Assembly (NCBI GenBank): GCA_030689605.1
Contig: JAUYFT010000014.1
Location: 1 to 37,142, forward strand
Direction: 5' to 3'
From: a bacterium
Lineage (GTDB): Bacteria > Patescibacteriota > Patescibacteriia > PEXW01
DNA: 37,142 nt
This document shows, one piece after another, positions 1 to 8,182 of the stretch (position 1 is its first letter; each line of letters begins with the position of its first letter). The translations under genes and the position numbers were made by a program. The notes under the pieces are model-generated. The model saw only the letters and a list, made by a program, of their open reading frames with translations. It was not told the DNA's origin and searched no databases.

Positions 1-173
1 TCTTTAAACAGTCCACTTTTGATTTTTAAATGACACGACCGAATTAAAGGTTGACGCCGGATGTCGGACACAGTACAGTAGAAGTGTTATCAGGAACCCA
101 TGTTCTTTAACGCCGGTTCTATCCCGACGGCAAAACCGAACCTATCGATCGCCTCCTTTCCATGTTTTCGACC

Positions 174-208
174 GCCCCGGCTGCAGCTCACACAGCCGGG
201 GCATTTTT
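174..208 (+). terminator. Rho-independent terminator of an upstream transcript
   Basis: CCCCGGCTG...cAGCCGGGG stem followed by CATTTTTCATT. Confidence 0.75.
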
Positions 209-238
209 CATTCCTCGTTGACAATTCCCGCCGAAAGG

Positions 239-267
239 TTGACAGGAAACACCAATCCCGCTATAGT
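239..267 (+). promoter_or_regulatory. Sigma70-type promoter of the rpsO operon
   Basis: TTGACA - 17 nt - TATAGT. Confidence 0.75.
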
Positions 268-292
268 CTCTGCGTCTCAATATTCACTGGTA

Positions 293-342
293 CGGTGACA
301 TCGGCTCCCCCTCGACTTTCGCTCGGGATGGCTAGGTCACCG
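293..342 (+). promoter_or_regulatory. rpsO 5' leader hairpin (candidate S15 autoregulatory element)
   Basis: CGGTGAC (293-299) pairs perfectly with GTCACCG (336-342); lies between the promoter and the rpsO ATG. Confidence 0.45.
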
Positions 343-357
343 CGAAAGGACCACGCT

Positions 358-657
358 ATGCTCGACAAGACAGCCAAGGATAGGATCATCAAGAAGTACA
401 AGACGCACGAAGGGGACACGGGCTCGCCCGAGGTCCAGATTGCCATACTCTCGCACGAGATCACCCAGCTGACAGACCACCTGAAAACCCACAAAAAGGA
501 CTTTAGCTCGCGCCGCGGCTTGCTGAAAAAAGTCGGCCAGCGCCGCCGCCTCATGGTCTACCTCCAGCGCGAGGACAACACCCGCTTCGAAGAGCTCGCC
601 AAAAAGCTGAAGCTCAAGGCGCAAACCTACGTTATTCCCACTGCCCCCGCCGAATAA
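358..657 (+). CDS. rpsO: 30S ribosomal protein S15
   Basis: [56 protein letters not shown]...; ATG at 358, internal to the ORF called from 100. Confidence 0.97.
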   Translation: MLDKTAKDRIIKKYKTHEGDTGSPEVQIAILSHEITQLTDHLKTHKKDFSSRRGLLKKVGQRRRLMVYLQREDNTRFEELAKKLKLKAQTYVIPTAPAE

Positions 658-1196
658 TGATTTCCACCGCAGACCAACGCATCGGCGTCTTCGTAGACCT
701 CTCCAACCTCTACCACTCGGCACGACGGCTCCACGGTTGTCGGCCCAACTTCGGCACCATCCTGGAGAAGGGCGTGGCGGGTCGGAACATGATCCGCGCC
801 TTCGCCTATGGCATCACCAACCAGACGCCGGAAGAGGAGAAGTTCTTTGAGTCGCTCACCAAAGTTGGGTACGAGCTGCGGATGAAGGAACTGCAAACCT
901 TCTCCGATGGCACCAAGAAAGGCGACTGGGACGTCGGCATTGCGGTAGATGCGCTCCGCTTCTCTAAAAAACTCGACGTGGTCATTCTGATTACCGGCGA
1001 CGGTGACTTCGTGCCCCTCGTGCAGGCTCTGCAGCATGAAGGCGTCCGCGTGGAGGGCATGGCCTTCGGCCTTGCGACCTCAATCAAACTTAAGGAAGCC
1101 GTGGATCAATTCACTGACCTATCCTTAGACAAACGCTCGTTCCTGATTCCCAGCAAGCTCGCCCGCGAAGGCCGCCTACGCCTGCTGCGTCGCTAA
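657..1196 (+). CDS. NYN domain (LabA/DUF88-like) putative RNase
   Basis: GVFVDLSNLYHSARR...GDWDVGIAVDALRF...VILITGDGDFVPLVQAL...G; start overlaps the rpsO stop (TAATG). Confidence 0.88.
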   Translation: MISTADQRIGVFVDLSNLYHSARRLHGCRPNFGTILEKGVAGRNMIRAFAYGITNQTPEEEKFFESLTKVGYELRMKELQTFSDGTKKGDWDVGIAVDALRFSKKLDVVILITGDGDFVPLVQALQHEGVRVEGMAFGLATSIKLKEAVDQFTDLSLDKRSFLIPSKLAREGRLRLLRR

Positions 1197-1246
1197 CAAT
1201 ACTCATTCGTTTTCTCTCTTAACCTAAGGCTCTTGCTCGCGTTCGT

Positions 1247-1332
1247 AGTTTGAAGTCAGCAGCGTACGTGCCAGCCACGCGCTCTCCTGACTGCAAACTG
1301 TGGGTGCGGCGGAGCCAAAAGAAAGGTCCGCC
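1247..1332 (+). promoter_or_regulatory. Structured pnp 5' leader
   Basis: AGTTTGaAGTCAG (1247-1259) pairs with CTGACTgCAAACT (1287-1299); second stem GGCGGA (1308-1313)/TCCGCC (1327-1332) encloses the SD-like AAAGG. Confidence 0.5.
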
Positions 1333-1335
1333 CCT

Positions 1336-3666
1336 ATGGCAGACATCAAGACATTCACCGCCGAAATCGGCGGCAAGACCCTAAGCATCCAGACGGGCAA
1401 GTACGCCGGCCTGGCGAACGCCGCGTGCACCGTCCAGTACGGTGACACCGTCGTGCTCGCCACCGTGGTGCGCGCAAGCTCCGTGCGCGAGGGCATCGAC
1501 TACTTCCCGCTCATGGTGGACTACGAGGAACGCCTCTACGCCGCCGGGAAAATTAAAGGCTCGCGCTTCATCAAGCGTGAAGGCCGCCCGACCGATGAGG
1601 CCATCCTCACCGGCCGCGTCATTGACCGTTCGGTACGCCCGCTCTTCGACCAGCGCATGCGCAACGACGTGCAGGTTTCCGTACTCGTCCTCTCCGTGGA
1701 CCAGGAGAACGACCCGGACATGCCAGCGCTCATCGGCGCTGCCACTGTCCTCTCTATGTCCGAAATTCCGTGGAACGGACCCTTAGCCGGCGTCCGCGTT
1801 GGCCAGATCAACGGCGAGTGGGTCTTAAACCCCTCTTACGAAGCGCGTGACAAATCTGACCTGGATCTGGTACTCGCCGCGAGCAAAGAGAAAGCCGTGA
1901 TGATTGAAGCCGGCGCCAAGCAGGTGGACGAAGCAACCGTCGCCGGCGCGGTGGAGTTCGGCATGAAGCACAACCGCAAGATCATCGAACTCATCGAGCA
2001 GGTGGTGGCCGCCGTCGGCAAGCCGAAAAACGTCATTGCCACCGAAGGCGCAGACGCCGAGGCCAAGCAAAAGTTGCACGCCAAGGTGGAGGCATTCTTT
2101 ACCCCAGAGCGAAAGCAGGGTCTCTTCGCCGACCCGACCAAGCAAGCACAGAGCACAGCCATTAAGAATCTTACGACTGAGCTCGACGTCATGCTGAAGG
2201 CTGACAACGAGGTGAGCAAGGACGAGCGCGCCACAGGGGTTGGCATGCTGGATGAATTCATCAGCGAAGCCGCCATGGCTTTGGTGCTGGAAACCGGTAA
2301 GCGCGTGGACGGCCGGCGCGTGGATGAACTTCGTTCACTCTCCGCTGAAGTTGCATTACTCCCGCGCACGCACGGCACGGGTGTCTTCCAGCGCGGTGAG
2401 ACGCAAGTCATGTCTATTGTCACGCTCGGTTCGCCAGGCGACGAGCAGACCCTGGATGGCATGGAAGAGACCGGCAAGAAGCGCTACATGCACCACTACA
2501 ACTTCCCGTCCTACTCTGTGGGTGAAGTGAAGCCGAACCGCGGCCCGGGTCGACGCGAAATTGGCCACGGCGCCCTCGCCGAAAAGGCGATCATGCCCTT
2601 GCTGCCAGATAAGGAAACTTTCCCCTACACCATCCGTGTGGTGAGCGAAGTACTCTCCAGCAACGGTTCTACCTCACAGGCCTCGGTGTGCGGCTCATCC
2701 CTGGCGCTCATGGATGCGGGCGTGCCAATTAGCGCGCCAGTCGCGGGTATTGCTATGGGTTTGATTGTCGACCCGAAGGACAACAGCAAGTACAAAGTCA
2801 TCACTGACATCCAGGGTATTGAAGACCACGCCGGTGGCATGGACTTCAAAGTCGCTGGCACGACCAAAGGCATTACCGCCATTCAGGTGGACATAAAAGT
2901 GGATGGCCTAACCATGGACATGGTGAAGGAAGCCCTCACCGGCGCGCAGAAAGCACGTCTGCAGATCCTGGATGTCATGGCCAAGGCAATCGCCGAGCCG
3001 CGCAAGGAGCTATCGCCGTACGCCCCACGCATCACCAGCATCCGCATCAACCCCGAGCTCATCCGCGACGTCATTGGCAAGGGTGGCGAGACCATCAACA
3101 AGATCATTGACGAGTGTGGCGGCGCTGACGTGACCAAGATTGATATTGATGATGACGGCTTGATCTTCATCACCTCCACGAACTCGGAGATGGCAACCAA
3201 GGCCGAGGAGTGGATCAAGAACATCACCCGCGAAGTCGTGGTAGGTGAAATCTTCGAAGGCACGGTTACGCAGATTATGAAGGATCGCAACAGTGGCGGC
3301 GAGATTGGCGCCATCGTGGAATTCGCGCCTGGCAAAGACGGTATGGTTCACATTTCGGAGTTCGCCTCGGCCCGCATCCGCGCCGTCTCGGACATCGTCC
3401 AAGTCGGCCAGAAGCTGAAGGTGAAGGTGATGGAAGTAGACAAGGAGCGCGGCCGCATCAGCCTGTCGGTGAAAGCCTTAGGCGCCGAAAGCGACCTGGT
3501 CATTCCAGAGTCAGCCTTTGACACCGGTGGCCAAGGTGGCTTCAATGGATCTGGCGGCCGAGACCACCACGGTCCACGCGGCTTCAACGGTCCCCGAGGT
3601 GGTGGCGACTCGCCTCGCTCCGGCTCCGGCGCAGCGGGCAACGGCCACTTCCGCCGGAGAGAGTAA
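1336..3666 (+). CDS. pnp: Polyribonucleotide nucleotidyltransferase (PNPase)
   Basis: Two RNase PH domains, KH (IRDVIGKGGETINKI) and S1 domain, Gly-rich tail; start MADIKTFTAEIGGK at 1336. Confidence 0.97.
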   Translation: MADIKTFTAEIGGKTLSIQTGKYAGLANAACTVQYGDTVVLATVVRASSVREGIDYFPLMVDYEERLYAAGKIKGSRFIKREGRPTDEAILTGRVIDRSVRPLFDQRMRNDVQVSVLVLSVDQENDPDMPALIGAATVLSMSEIPWNGPLAGVRVGQINGEWVLNPSYEARDKSDLDLVLAASKEKAVMIEAGAKQVDEATVAGAVEFGMKHNRKIIELIEQVVAAVGKPKNVIATEGADAEAKQKLHAKVEAFFTPERKQGLFADPTKQAQSTAIKNLTTELDVMLKADNEVSKDERATGVGMLDEFISEAAMALVLETGKRVDGRRVDELRSLSAEVALLPRTHGTGVFQRGETQVMSIVTLGSPGDEQTLDGMEETGKKRYMHHYNFPSYSVGEVKPNRGPGRREIGHGALAEKAIMPLLPDKETFPYTIRVVSEVLSSNGSTSQASVCGSSLALMDAGVPISAPVAGIAMGLIVDPKDNSKYKVITDIQGIEDHAGGMDFKVAGTTKGITAIQVDIKVDGLTMDMVKEALTGAQKARLQILDVMAKAIAEPRKELSPYAPRITSIRINPELIRDVIGKGGETINKIIDECGGADVTKIDIDDDGLIFITSTNSEMATKAEEWIKNITREVVVGEIFEGTVTQIMKDRNSGGEIGAIVEFAPGKDGMVHISEFASARIRAVSDIVQVGQKLKVKVMEVDKERGRISLSVKALGAESDLVIPESAFDTGGQGGFNGSGGRDHHGPRGFNGPRGGGDSPRSGSGAAGNGHFRRRE

Positions 3667-3692
3667 TCACGAATAATTAAAATTGAAATGGG

Positions 3693-3725
3693 TAGGCGAG
3701 GTCACTTGACCTCGCCTATTTGTTT
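3693..3725 (+). terminator. Rho-independent terminator after pnp
   Basis: TAGGCGAGGTCA-CT-TGACCTCGCCTA followed by TTTGTTT. Confidence 0.85.
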
Positions 3726-3731
3726 CGTGGT

Positions 3732-3790
3732 TAGCCCGTAGCTCTCGCTGCGGGCTTCGACCTGAACCACGAGCAAGGGCTCGTGGCTAC
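3732..3790. repeat. Dispersed double-hairpin element, copy A1
   Basis: TAG-CCCGTAGC(TCTC)GCTGCGGG-...-CCACGAGC(AAGG)GCTCGTGG-CTAC; near-identical to 6331-6390. Confidence 0.9.
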
Positions 3791-3859
3791 ACCCCAAATT
3801 TTCCATTTGACGACCCCCCCCTCATAGACTAGGCTTTACCTATCGAAGTTTCGTCACTA

Positions 3860-4345
3860 ATGTACGCCAATATGGAAAATGAGATGGGTATGGAAAATGC
3901 TTCAAAATTCTCTGCCTCCCAAGAAACAACTGAAGCAATGGCAAAGGAAATGTTAGTTCATAAATTTGTAGAAAAATTAGAATCCAAAAAAGATTCACAG
4001 GCGATTATGGCTGAGATAATTCAGTCAACTCCAGAGCAAGTGCAAGTAACCAATACAGATGGTGTTGAAGAAACGTACGAAGCAGACTTGGAAAAACTTG
4101 GTGACATCCTTCAACAATCAAGCGATTCTCCTGAAACCCAACGTGCCATAACATTACTTGAGAATGCACTCAATGAACGCTTAGAAGTATGGTCCGCGAC
4201 AATTGACGAGGATCCATCTGCAACCCGACCAACTAAAATTGAGCACACATTTCCAGAACTCCAGTTACTTATGGAACGTGCAGGGCACGGGCAGACAACG
4301 CAAGAGAAAATTACTGCCTTTGTTGAGAAGTACGCAGAAAAGTAG
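3860..4345 (+). CDS. Hypothetical protein in a locally AT-richer segment
   Basis: 161-aa ORF; no family recognised; own downstream terminator. Confidence 0.6.
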   Translation: MYANMENEMGMENASKFSASQETTEAMAKEMLVHKFVEKLESKKDSQAIMAEIIQSTPEQVQVTNTDGVEETYEADLEKLGDILQQSSDSPETQRAITLLENALNERLEVWSATIDEDPSATRPTKIEHTFPELQLLMERAGHGQTTQEKITAFVEKYAEK

Positions 4346-4361
4346 ACCGCTATGCGCAGTC

Positions 4362-4392
4362 AAGCCGCTCGGAATTTCCCGGGCGGCTTTTA
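4362..4392 (+). terminator. Rho-independent terminator
   Basis: AAGCCGCtCGG...CCgGGCGGCTT followed by TTAG. Confidence 0.7.
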
Positions 4393-4432
4393 GGTTGTAA
4401 GGTTTTCCATTTTCTGGTGTAGTATAAAAGTA

Positions 4433-4993
4433 ATGGATAGCCAATCCGATGAACAACTCGCTGCCGCTGCGCAGACGGGCAACGTACAGGCATTCGGCGA
4501 GCTCGTGCAGCGGTACGAGGCGGCGATGCAACGGTACGCCCGCCGCTTCCTCTTCACCGTTACCGATACGGATGACGTGGTGCAGGATATTTTTCTAAAG
4601 GCCTTCCAGAACTTGCAGAGCTTTGACGCTCACCGAAGGTTCTCCCCCTGGCTTTACCGCATCGCGCATAATCACTTCCTCAATGTCATCCGCAAACGCA
4701 GCCATGAACCCGTGCCATTCTTCGATCCAGACACATTACTCCCTCATCCGGTGGCACCCGACAACCCCCAACGAGACCAGCAGGATGCCGAACTCCAGCA
4801 CGCAATTACCACCTGCTTGGATAAACTCTCGCCGGTACTACGAGAAGTAGTCGTCCTCGCCCTTATCGAAGATCTGCCGCACGCCGACATTGCGGATATT
4901 CTCCACGTACCGATTGGAACGGTTGATGTCCGCCTCTCGCGCGCAAAAGTAAAACTCCGTCACCTTTGCCACCATCTCGCCGAACACCTATGA
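4433..4993 (+). CDS. RNA polymerase sigma-70 family, ECF-type sigma factor
   Basis: Region 2 (FGELVQRYEAAMQRYARRFLF...DDVVQDIFLKAFQNLQSF...WLYRIAHN) and region 4 (LDKLSPVLREVVVLALIEDLPHADIADILHVPIGTVDVRLSRAKVKL). Confidence 0.93.
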   Translation: MDSQSDEQLAAAAQTGNVQAFGELVQRYEAAMQRYARRFLFTVTDTDDVVQDIFLKAFQNLQSFDAHRRFSPWLYRIAHNHFLNVIRKRSHEPVPFFDPDTLLPHPVAPDNPQRDQQDAELQHAITTCLDKLSPVLREVVVLALIEDLPHADIADILHVPIGTVDVRLSRAKVKLRHLCHHLAEHL

Positions 4994-5715
4994 ATCCCGC
5001 TGACCTCCGCAAACATATCGAATCAGCCATCAACACTGGACGCGTGCACATGCGCCCACGCTGGCACTTTGTCCTCCGCGCAATCATCCGTGTGGCTGCG
5101 GTAACTCTCACTGGCCTCGTCGTGCTTTTTTTGGTGAGCTTCGTACTCTTCACCTTGCGCGCCAGTGGTGTGGGGGTGCTTACGGGTTTTGGTTGGCGAG
5201 GCATGATTGCCTACGTCACCTCGTTGCCGTGGCTTATCATCGTCATTACCCTGAGCCTCTTGGTTCTGTTAGAAATTGGCATTCGTCGCTTCGGCATAGG
5301 GTACCGTCGTCCCATTGCGTACACGCTCCTGGGTATCCTCTTCGCTCTCGCTGTCGGTGGGGTAATACTGGCGCGAACAAATTTGCACACCCGCTGGGAC
5401 ACGGCCGCCACTGACCAACGCTTACCAGTGGTCGGCGGGCTTTACCGCGGCTTCGGACCGCGCGCCCAACACGCTGTTACTCAAGGGGTAATTCTAGAGA
5501 CAACGATGAGTGGTTTCACCTTGCAAGCAGACAGCGGTGAGACCTATATGGTGACCGTTGAAAAAAGTGCACGCATACCAACACCAGAAGCAATTACTCC
5601 CGGTGCCCGCGTCATGGTGGGTGGTGATGTGAAAAATTCCACGATCAATGCTTTTGGGGTTCGGCCTGCCACCGATGACTGGCAGCCAGGCCGTGGGTTC
5701 CGGCGCGGTCAGTAG
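4990..5715 (+). CDS. Membrane protein coupled to the ECF sigma factor (candidate anti-sigma or sensor)
   Basis: ATGA overlap with the sigma gene; about three TM helices then a C-terminal beta-rich domain. Confidence 0.6.
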   Translation: MNPADLRKHIESAINTGRVHMRPRWHFVLRAIIRVAAVTLTGLVVLFLVSFVLFTLRASGVGVLTGFGWRGMIAYVTSLPWLIIVITLSLLVLLEIGIRRFGIGYRRPIAYTLLGILFALAVGGVILARTNLHTRWDTAATDQRLPVVGGLYRGFGPRAQHAVTQGVILETTMSGFTLQADSGETYMVTVEKSARIPTPEAITPGARVMVGGDVKNSTINAFGVRPATDDWQPGRGFRRGQ

Positions 5716-5768
5716 CAGTAAAGCCGCCCACCCTGCCGCAATGTAAGGTTTGGTTGGTTGGCGTTGTA

Positions 5769-5809
5769 GTACATAGTGCAGGGCGATTCGAAAGCGCCCA
5801 CTAATGTAC
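5769..5809 (+). promoter_or_regulatory. Hairpin immediately 5' of the RBS of the secreted protein gene
   Basis: GTACAT/ATGTAC, AGT/ACT and GGGCG/CGCCC nested stem; AAGGAGG RBS at about 5811. Confidence 0.45.
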
Positions 5810-5825
5810 GAAGGAGGTGAAGTAT

Positions 5826-6248
5826 ATGAAGAAATCCTACATCATAACAGCGGCCATCGTCGGCCTCGGGCTCGTGAGCGCTGGCACGGTGCTGGCTGCT
5901 GGTCCGCTGAACGGCACCGGTCGGCAGACGATGCTCGATGCGAAAGCCAAGGTTATGAACATGACTGCAACACAGCTCCAAACTGAGCTGCAAGCTGGCA
6001 AGACGATGGCCGACGTAGCCAAAAGCAAGAACGTCACGCTCGACCAGCTCAAAACGGCAACAATGACAGCACAGGAGGCGAGGCTCAATGCTCTGGTGAA
6101 AGCCGGGACTATGACCCAAGCTCAAGCTGACGAGCGCATGGCACAGATCAAAGACCGCCAGGCAGACTGCGACGGTACAGGCGCAAACCGCCAAGCCGGA
6201 AATCGCGGAGCAGGCCGAGGTATGGGCATGCGGTTACACGCGAAATAA
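5826..6248 (+). CDS. Small secreted helix-rich protein (DUF2680-like)
   Basis: Signal peptide MKKSYIITAAIVGLGLVSAGTVLAA; LDQLKTATMTAQEARLNALVKAGTMTQAQADERMAQIKDR; RBS AAGGAGG. Confidence 0.65.
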   Translation: MKKSYIITAAIVGLGLVSAGTVLAAGPLNGTGRQTMLDAKAKVMNMTATQLQTELQAGKTMADVAKSKNVTLDQLKTATMTAQEARLNALVKAGTMTQAQADERMAQIKDRQADCDGTGANRQAGNRGAGRGMGMRLHAK

Positions 6249-6260
6249 TTGCTCAACCCA

Positions 6261-6293
6261 AAAAGCCGTGGGAACCCCTGCGGCTTTTGGTTA
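6261..6293 (+). terminator. Rho-independent terminator
   Basis: AAAAGCCG...CGGCTTTTGGTT. Confidence 0.65.
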
Positions 6294-6330
6294 TTCCCAA
6301 GTCCCTGGTGTGGGCGGCTCCCATTATCGA

Positions 6331-6390
6331 GTAGCCCGTAGCTCTCGCTGCGGGCTTCGGCCTGAACCACGAGCAAGGGCTCGTGGCTAC
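6331..6390. repeat. Dispersed double-hairpin element, copy A2
   Basis: GTAG-CCCGTAGC(TCTC)GCTGCGGG-...-CCACGAGC(AAGG)GCTCGTGG-CTAC; near-identical to 3732-3790. Confidence 0.9.
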
Positions 6391-6450
6391 ACATAAAACA
6401 TAATACACAGAGTTCCTAGCGACTTCAGTCGCGTGGTTTGGAAAGGCCAC

Positions 6451-6494
6451 CGGACTTGCGCCAAAGGCGCATCCGCCTCCGGCGGAGAAGTCCG
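6451..6494. repeat. Double-hairpin element, different stem sequences
   Basis: Outer CGGACTT/AAGTCCG encloses GCGCC-AAA-GGCGC and TCCGCC-TCC-GGCGGA. Confidence 0.75.
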
Positions 6495-6578
6495 TTTGAA
6501 TGATGAAAAAAAACTCTTGCGCCTGCAGCTCCATGCCGTACAATAAAAGTTGCTCAATTCTTCCTAACCGACAACGAA

Positions 6579-6971
6579 ATGGAAAGTGTCGCCGACCTGC
6601 AGCAGCGCTACGAGACCACCGACGCCTGGGGCCTCGCCACGCAGCTCGACCTGCACACCTGCAACCCAGCCACCCTCCGTGACGCCGAAAAAATCAAACA
6701 GTTCGTTCGTGAACTCTGCGACCTCATTGGCATGAAACGCTTCGGCGATACCGTCGTTGTTGACTTTGGTGAGGACGAACGCGTCGCCGGCTTCTCTATG
6801 ACCCAGCTCATCGAGACGTCGCTTATCTCCGGCCACTTCGCCAACCAGAGCAACAATATCTACCTAGATATCTTCAGCTGCAAGTTCTACGACCCCAACG
6901 TGATGGCCGATTTCGCCAAGACCTTCTTCGAGGCCCAGGACTTCAACATCGCCTGGGTGCTACGGAAGTAG
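6579..6971 (+). CDS. SpeD/AdoMet-decarboxylase-like pyruvoyl enzyme
   Basis: SLISGHFANQSNNIYLDIFSC matches the Ser, His(+5), Cys(+20) spacing of the SpeD catalytic block; size and fold order fit. Confidence 0.72.
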   Translation: MESVADLQQRYETTDAWGLATQLDLHTCNPATLRDAEKIKQFVRELCDLIGMKRFGDTVVVDFGEDERVAGFSMTQLIETSLISGHFANQSNNIYLDIFSCKFYDPNVMADFAKTFFEAQDFNIAWVLRK

Positions 6972-7010
6972 AGAGTTTTCCACAGTCCCACTGCCGCTCG
7001 GATTTCTATA

Positions 7011-7111
7011 TGTCATTGCGAGCCCCGCACCAGCGGGGCGTGGCAATCTTGCAGGTTCAGCATGATTGCCGCGTCACCCCTCGAGGGTACTCGGGGTTCC
7101 TCGCAATGACA
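7011..7111. repeat. MITE-like palindromic element, copy 1
   Basis: TGTCATTGCGAG...CTCGCAATGACA terminal inverted repeats; internal GCCCCGC-ACCA-GCGGGGC and GGCAATC...GATTGCC. Confidence 0.85.
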
Positions 7112-7133
7112 GTGAACATGCTATCCTTTTCTC

Positions 7134-7544
7134 ATGATCGCCCACCACTGGCACCATCTCCAACCTGGCCAGAACTTCGCTGGTACGCTGCTCATCATCA
7201 CCGGCCTCTTCCGTTGCTGGGTTGTGGTCATTATTATGACCTTCGCGGCAACGCGCTATGGCTTGTCTGAACAGCTCATCGGCGTAAGCGCCGTCAGCGC
7301 GCTGGCAGTCATACTCGATTTCTTCTTCACGGCGCGGCAATTCATTGGTTGGGACAAGCACCCAGCACTCCAGTTCACAACATACGCGTTGAAGATTACA
7401 CTCATCCTCATCGCTGTCAGCTACGCCGCAAGCATTTGGTACGCCCGCCACGTGTGGTCGTACTCTGCCTTCGGCCTCTTCGTCGCTGGAGTGTTCGTTC
7501 TCGATTTTCTACTCCTTCACACTCAAACAAAAACGCGCCTTTAA
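7134..7544 (+). CDS. Small integral membrane protein
   Basis: 136 aa with about four hydrophobic helices; TGCTATCCT-N6-ATG promoter. Confidence 0.6.
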   Translation: MIAHHWHHLQPGQNFAGTLLIITGLFRCWVVVIIMTFAATRYGLSEQLIGVSAVSALAVILDFFFTARQFIGWDKHPALQFTTYALKITLILIAVSYAASIWYARHVWSYSAFGLFVAGVFVLDFLLLHTQTKTRL

Positions 7545-7553
7545 TTTTTTCGT

Positions 7554-8114
7554 ATGGTCATCACCATCAATGGCGCACCCGGATCTGGAAAATCGACCGT
7601 CACGGACCGTTTGGCGAAGCTTCTGCATTACAAGACAATAGACATCGGTCAGCTCCGCCGTAAAGCCGCGCAGCAGAAGGGCATGTCCCTCCACGAATTC
7701 AATGCCTGGTCAGAGGCGCATCCTAGTGCCGGCGACAGAGCTTTCGACCGGCAGCTCGTCACCACAGTTCGCCGTCAACCGCGCGTCGTCATCAGCAGCC
7801 GAACCGCCTGGCACTTCTTCCCGGACTCATTCAAGGTCATGCTTACGGTGGACCCACACGTTGGCGCTAAGCGAACGCTGGAGAACCGCCGCGAACGGCA
7901 GAGCGAACTCGGTACGCACCGATCAATTACCTCAGTAATGCGCCTGCACGCCAAGCGCGTCCGCTCTGACCGCAAGCGGTACCGTGCACTCTACGGCGTG
8001 GACTTCCTCCAGAAGCGACAGTACGACATCGTACTCGACACCAGCCGTATCCCTATCCCGACAGTCATCCGGAAGGTAACAACTGCTTTTAGATCCTGGA
8101 AGAAAGCGCGATAG
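7554..8114 (+). CDS. Cytidylate-kinase-like P-loop nucleotide kinase
   Basis: MVITINGAPGSGKSTVTDRLAKLLHYKTIDIGQLRR; later RHRSITSVMRLHAKRVRSDRKRYRALYGVDF, like CMP kinase. Confidence 0.75.
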   Translation: MVITINGAPGSGKSTVTDRLAKLLHYKTIDIGQLRRKAAQQKGMSLHEFNAWSEAHPSAGDRAFDRQLVTTVRRQPRVVISSRTAWHFFPDSFKVMLTVDPHVGAKRTLENRRERQSELGTHRSITSVMRLHAKRVRSDRKRYRALYGVDFLQKRQYDIVLDTSRIPIPTVIRKVTTAFRSWKKAR

Positions 8115-8147
8115 GAGTTTTTGGCTAACCTTAGCCATGCCAGTTTG

Positions 8148-8176
8148 TTGACAAGAGGTCAAATTCCTGCTATACT
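8148..8176 (+). promoter_or_regulatory. Consensus sigma70-type promoter of the ncRNA candidate
   Basis: TTGACA - 17 nt - TATACT. Confidence 0.8.
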
Positions 8177-8182
8177 CCTTGC

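Noticed and set aside
100-357. N-terminal extension of the rpsO ORF
   Set aside because: Contains a terminator, a promoter and leader hairpin; S15 homology starts at 358.
1836-2477. 213-aa minus-strand ORF antisense to pnp
   Set aside because: Shadow ORF inside pnp; Ser/Ala-rich with no recognisable domain.
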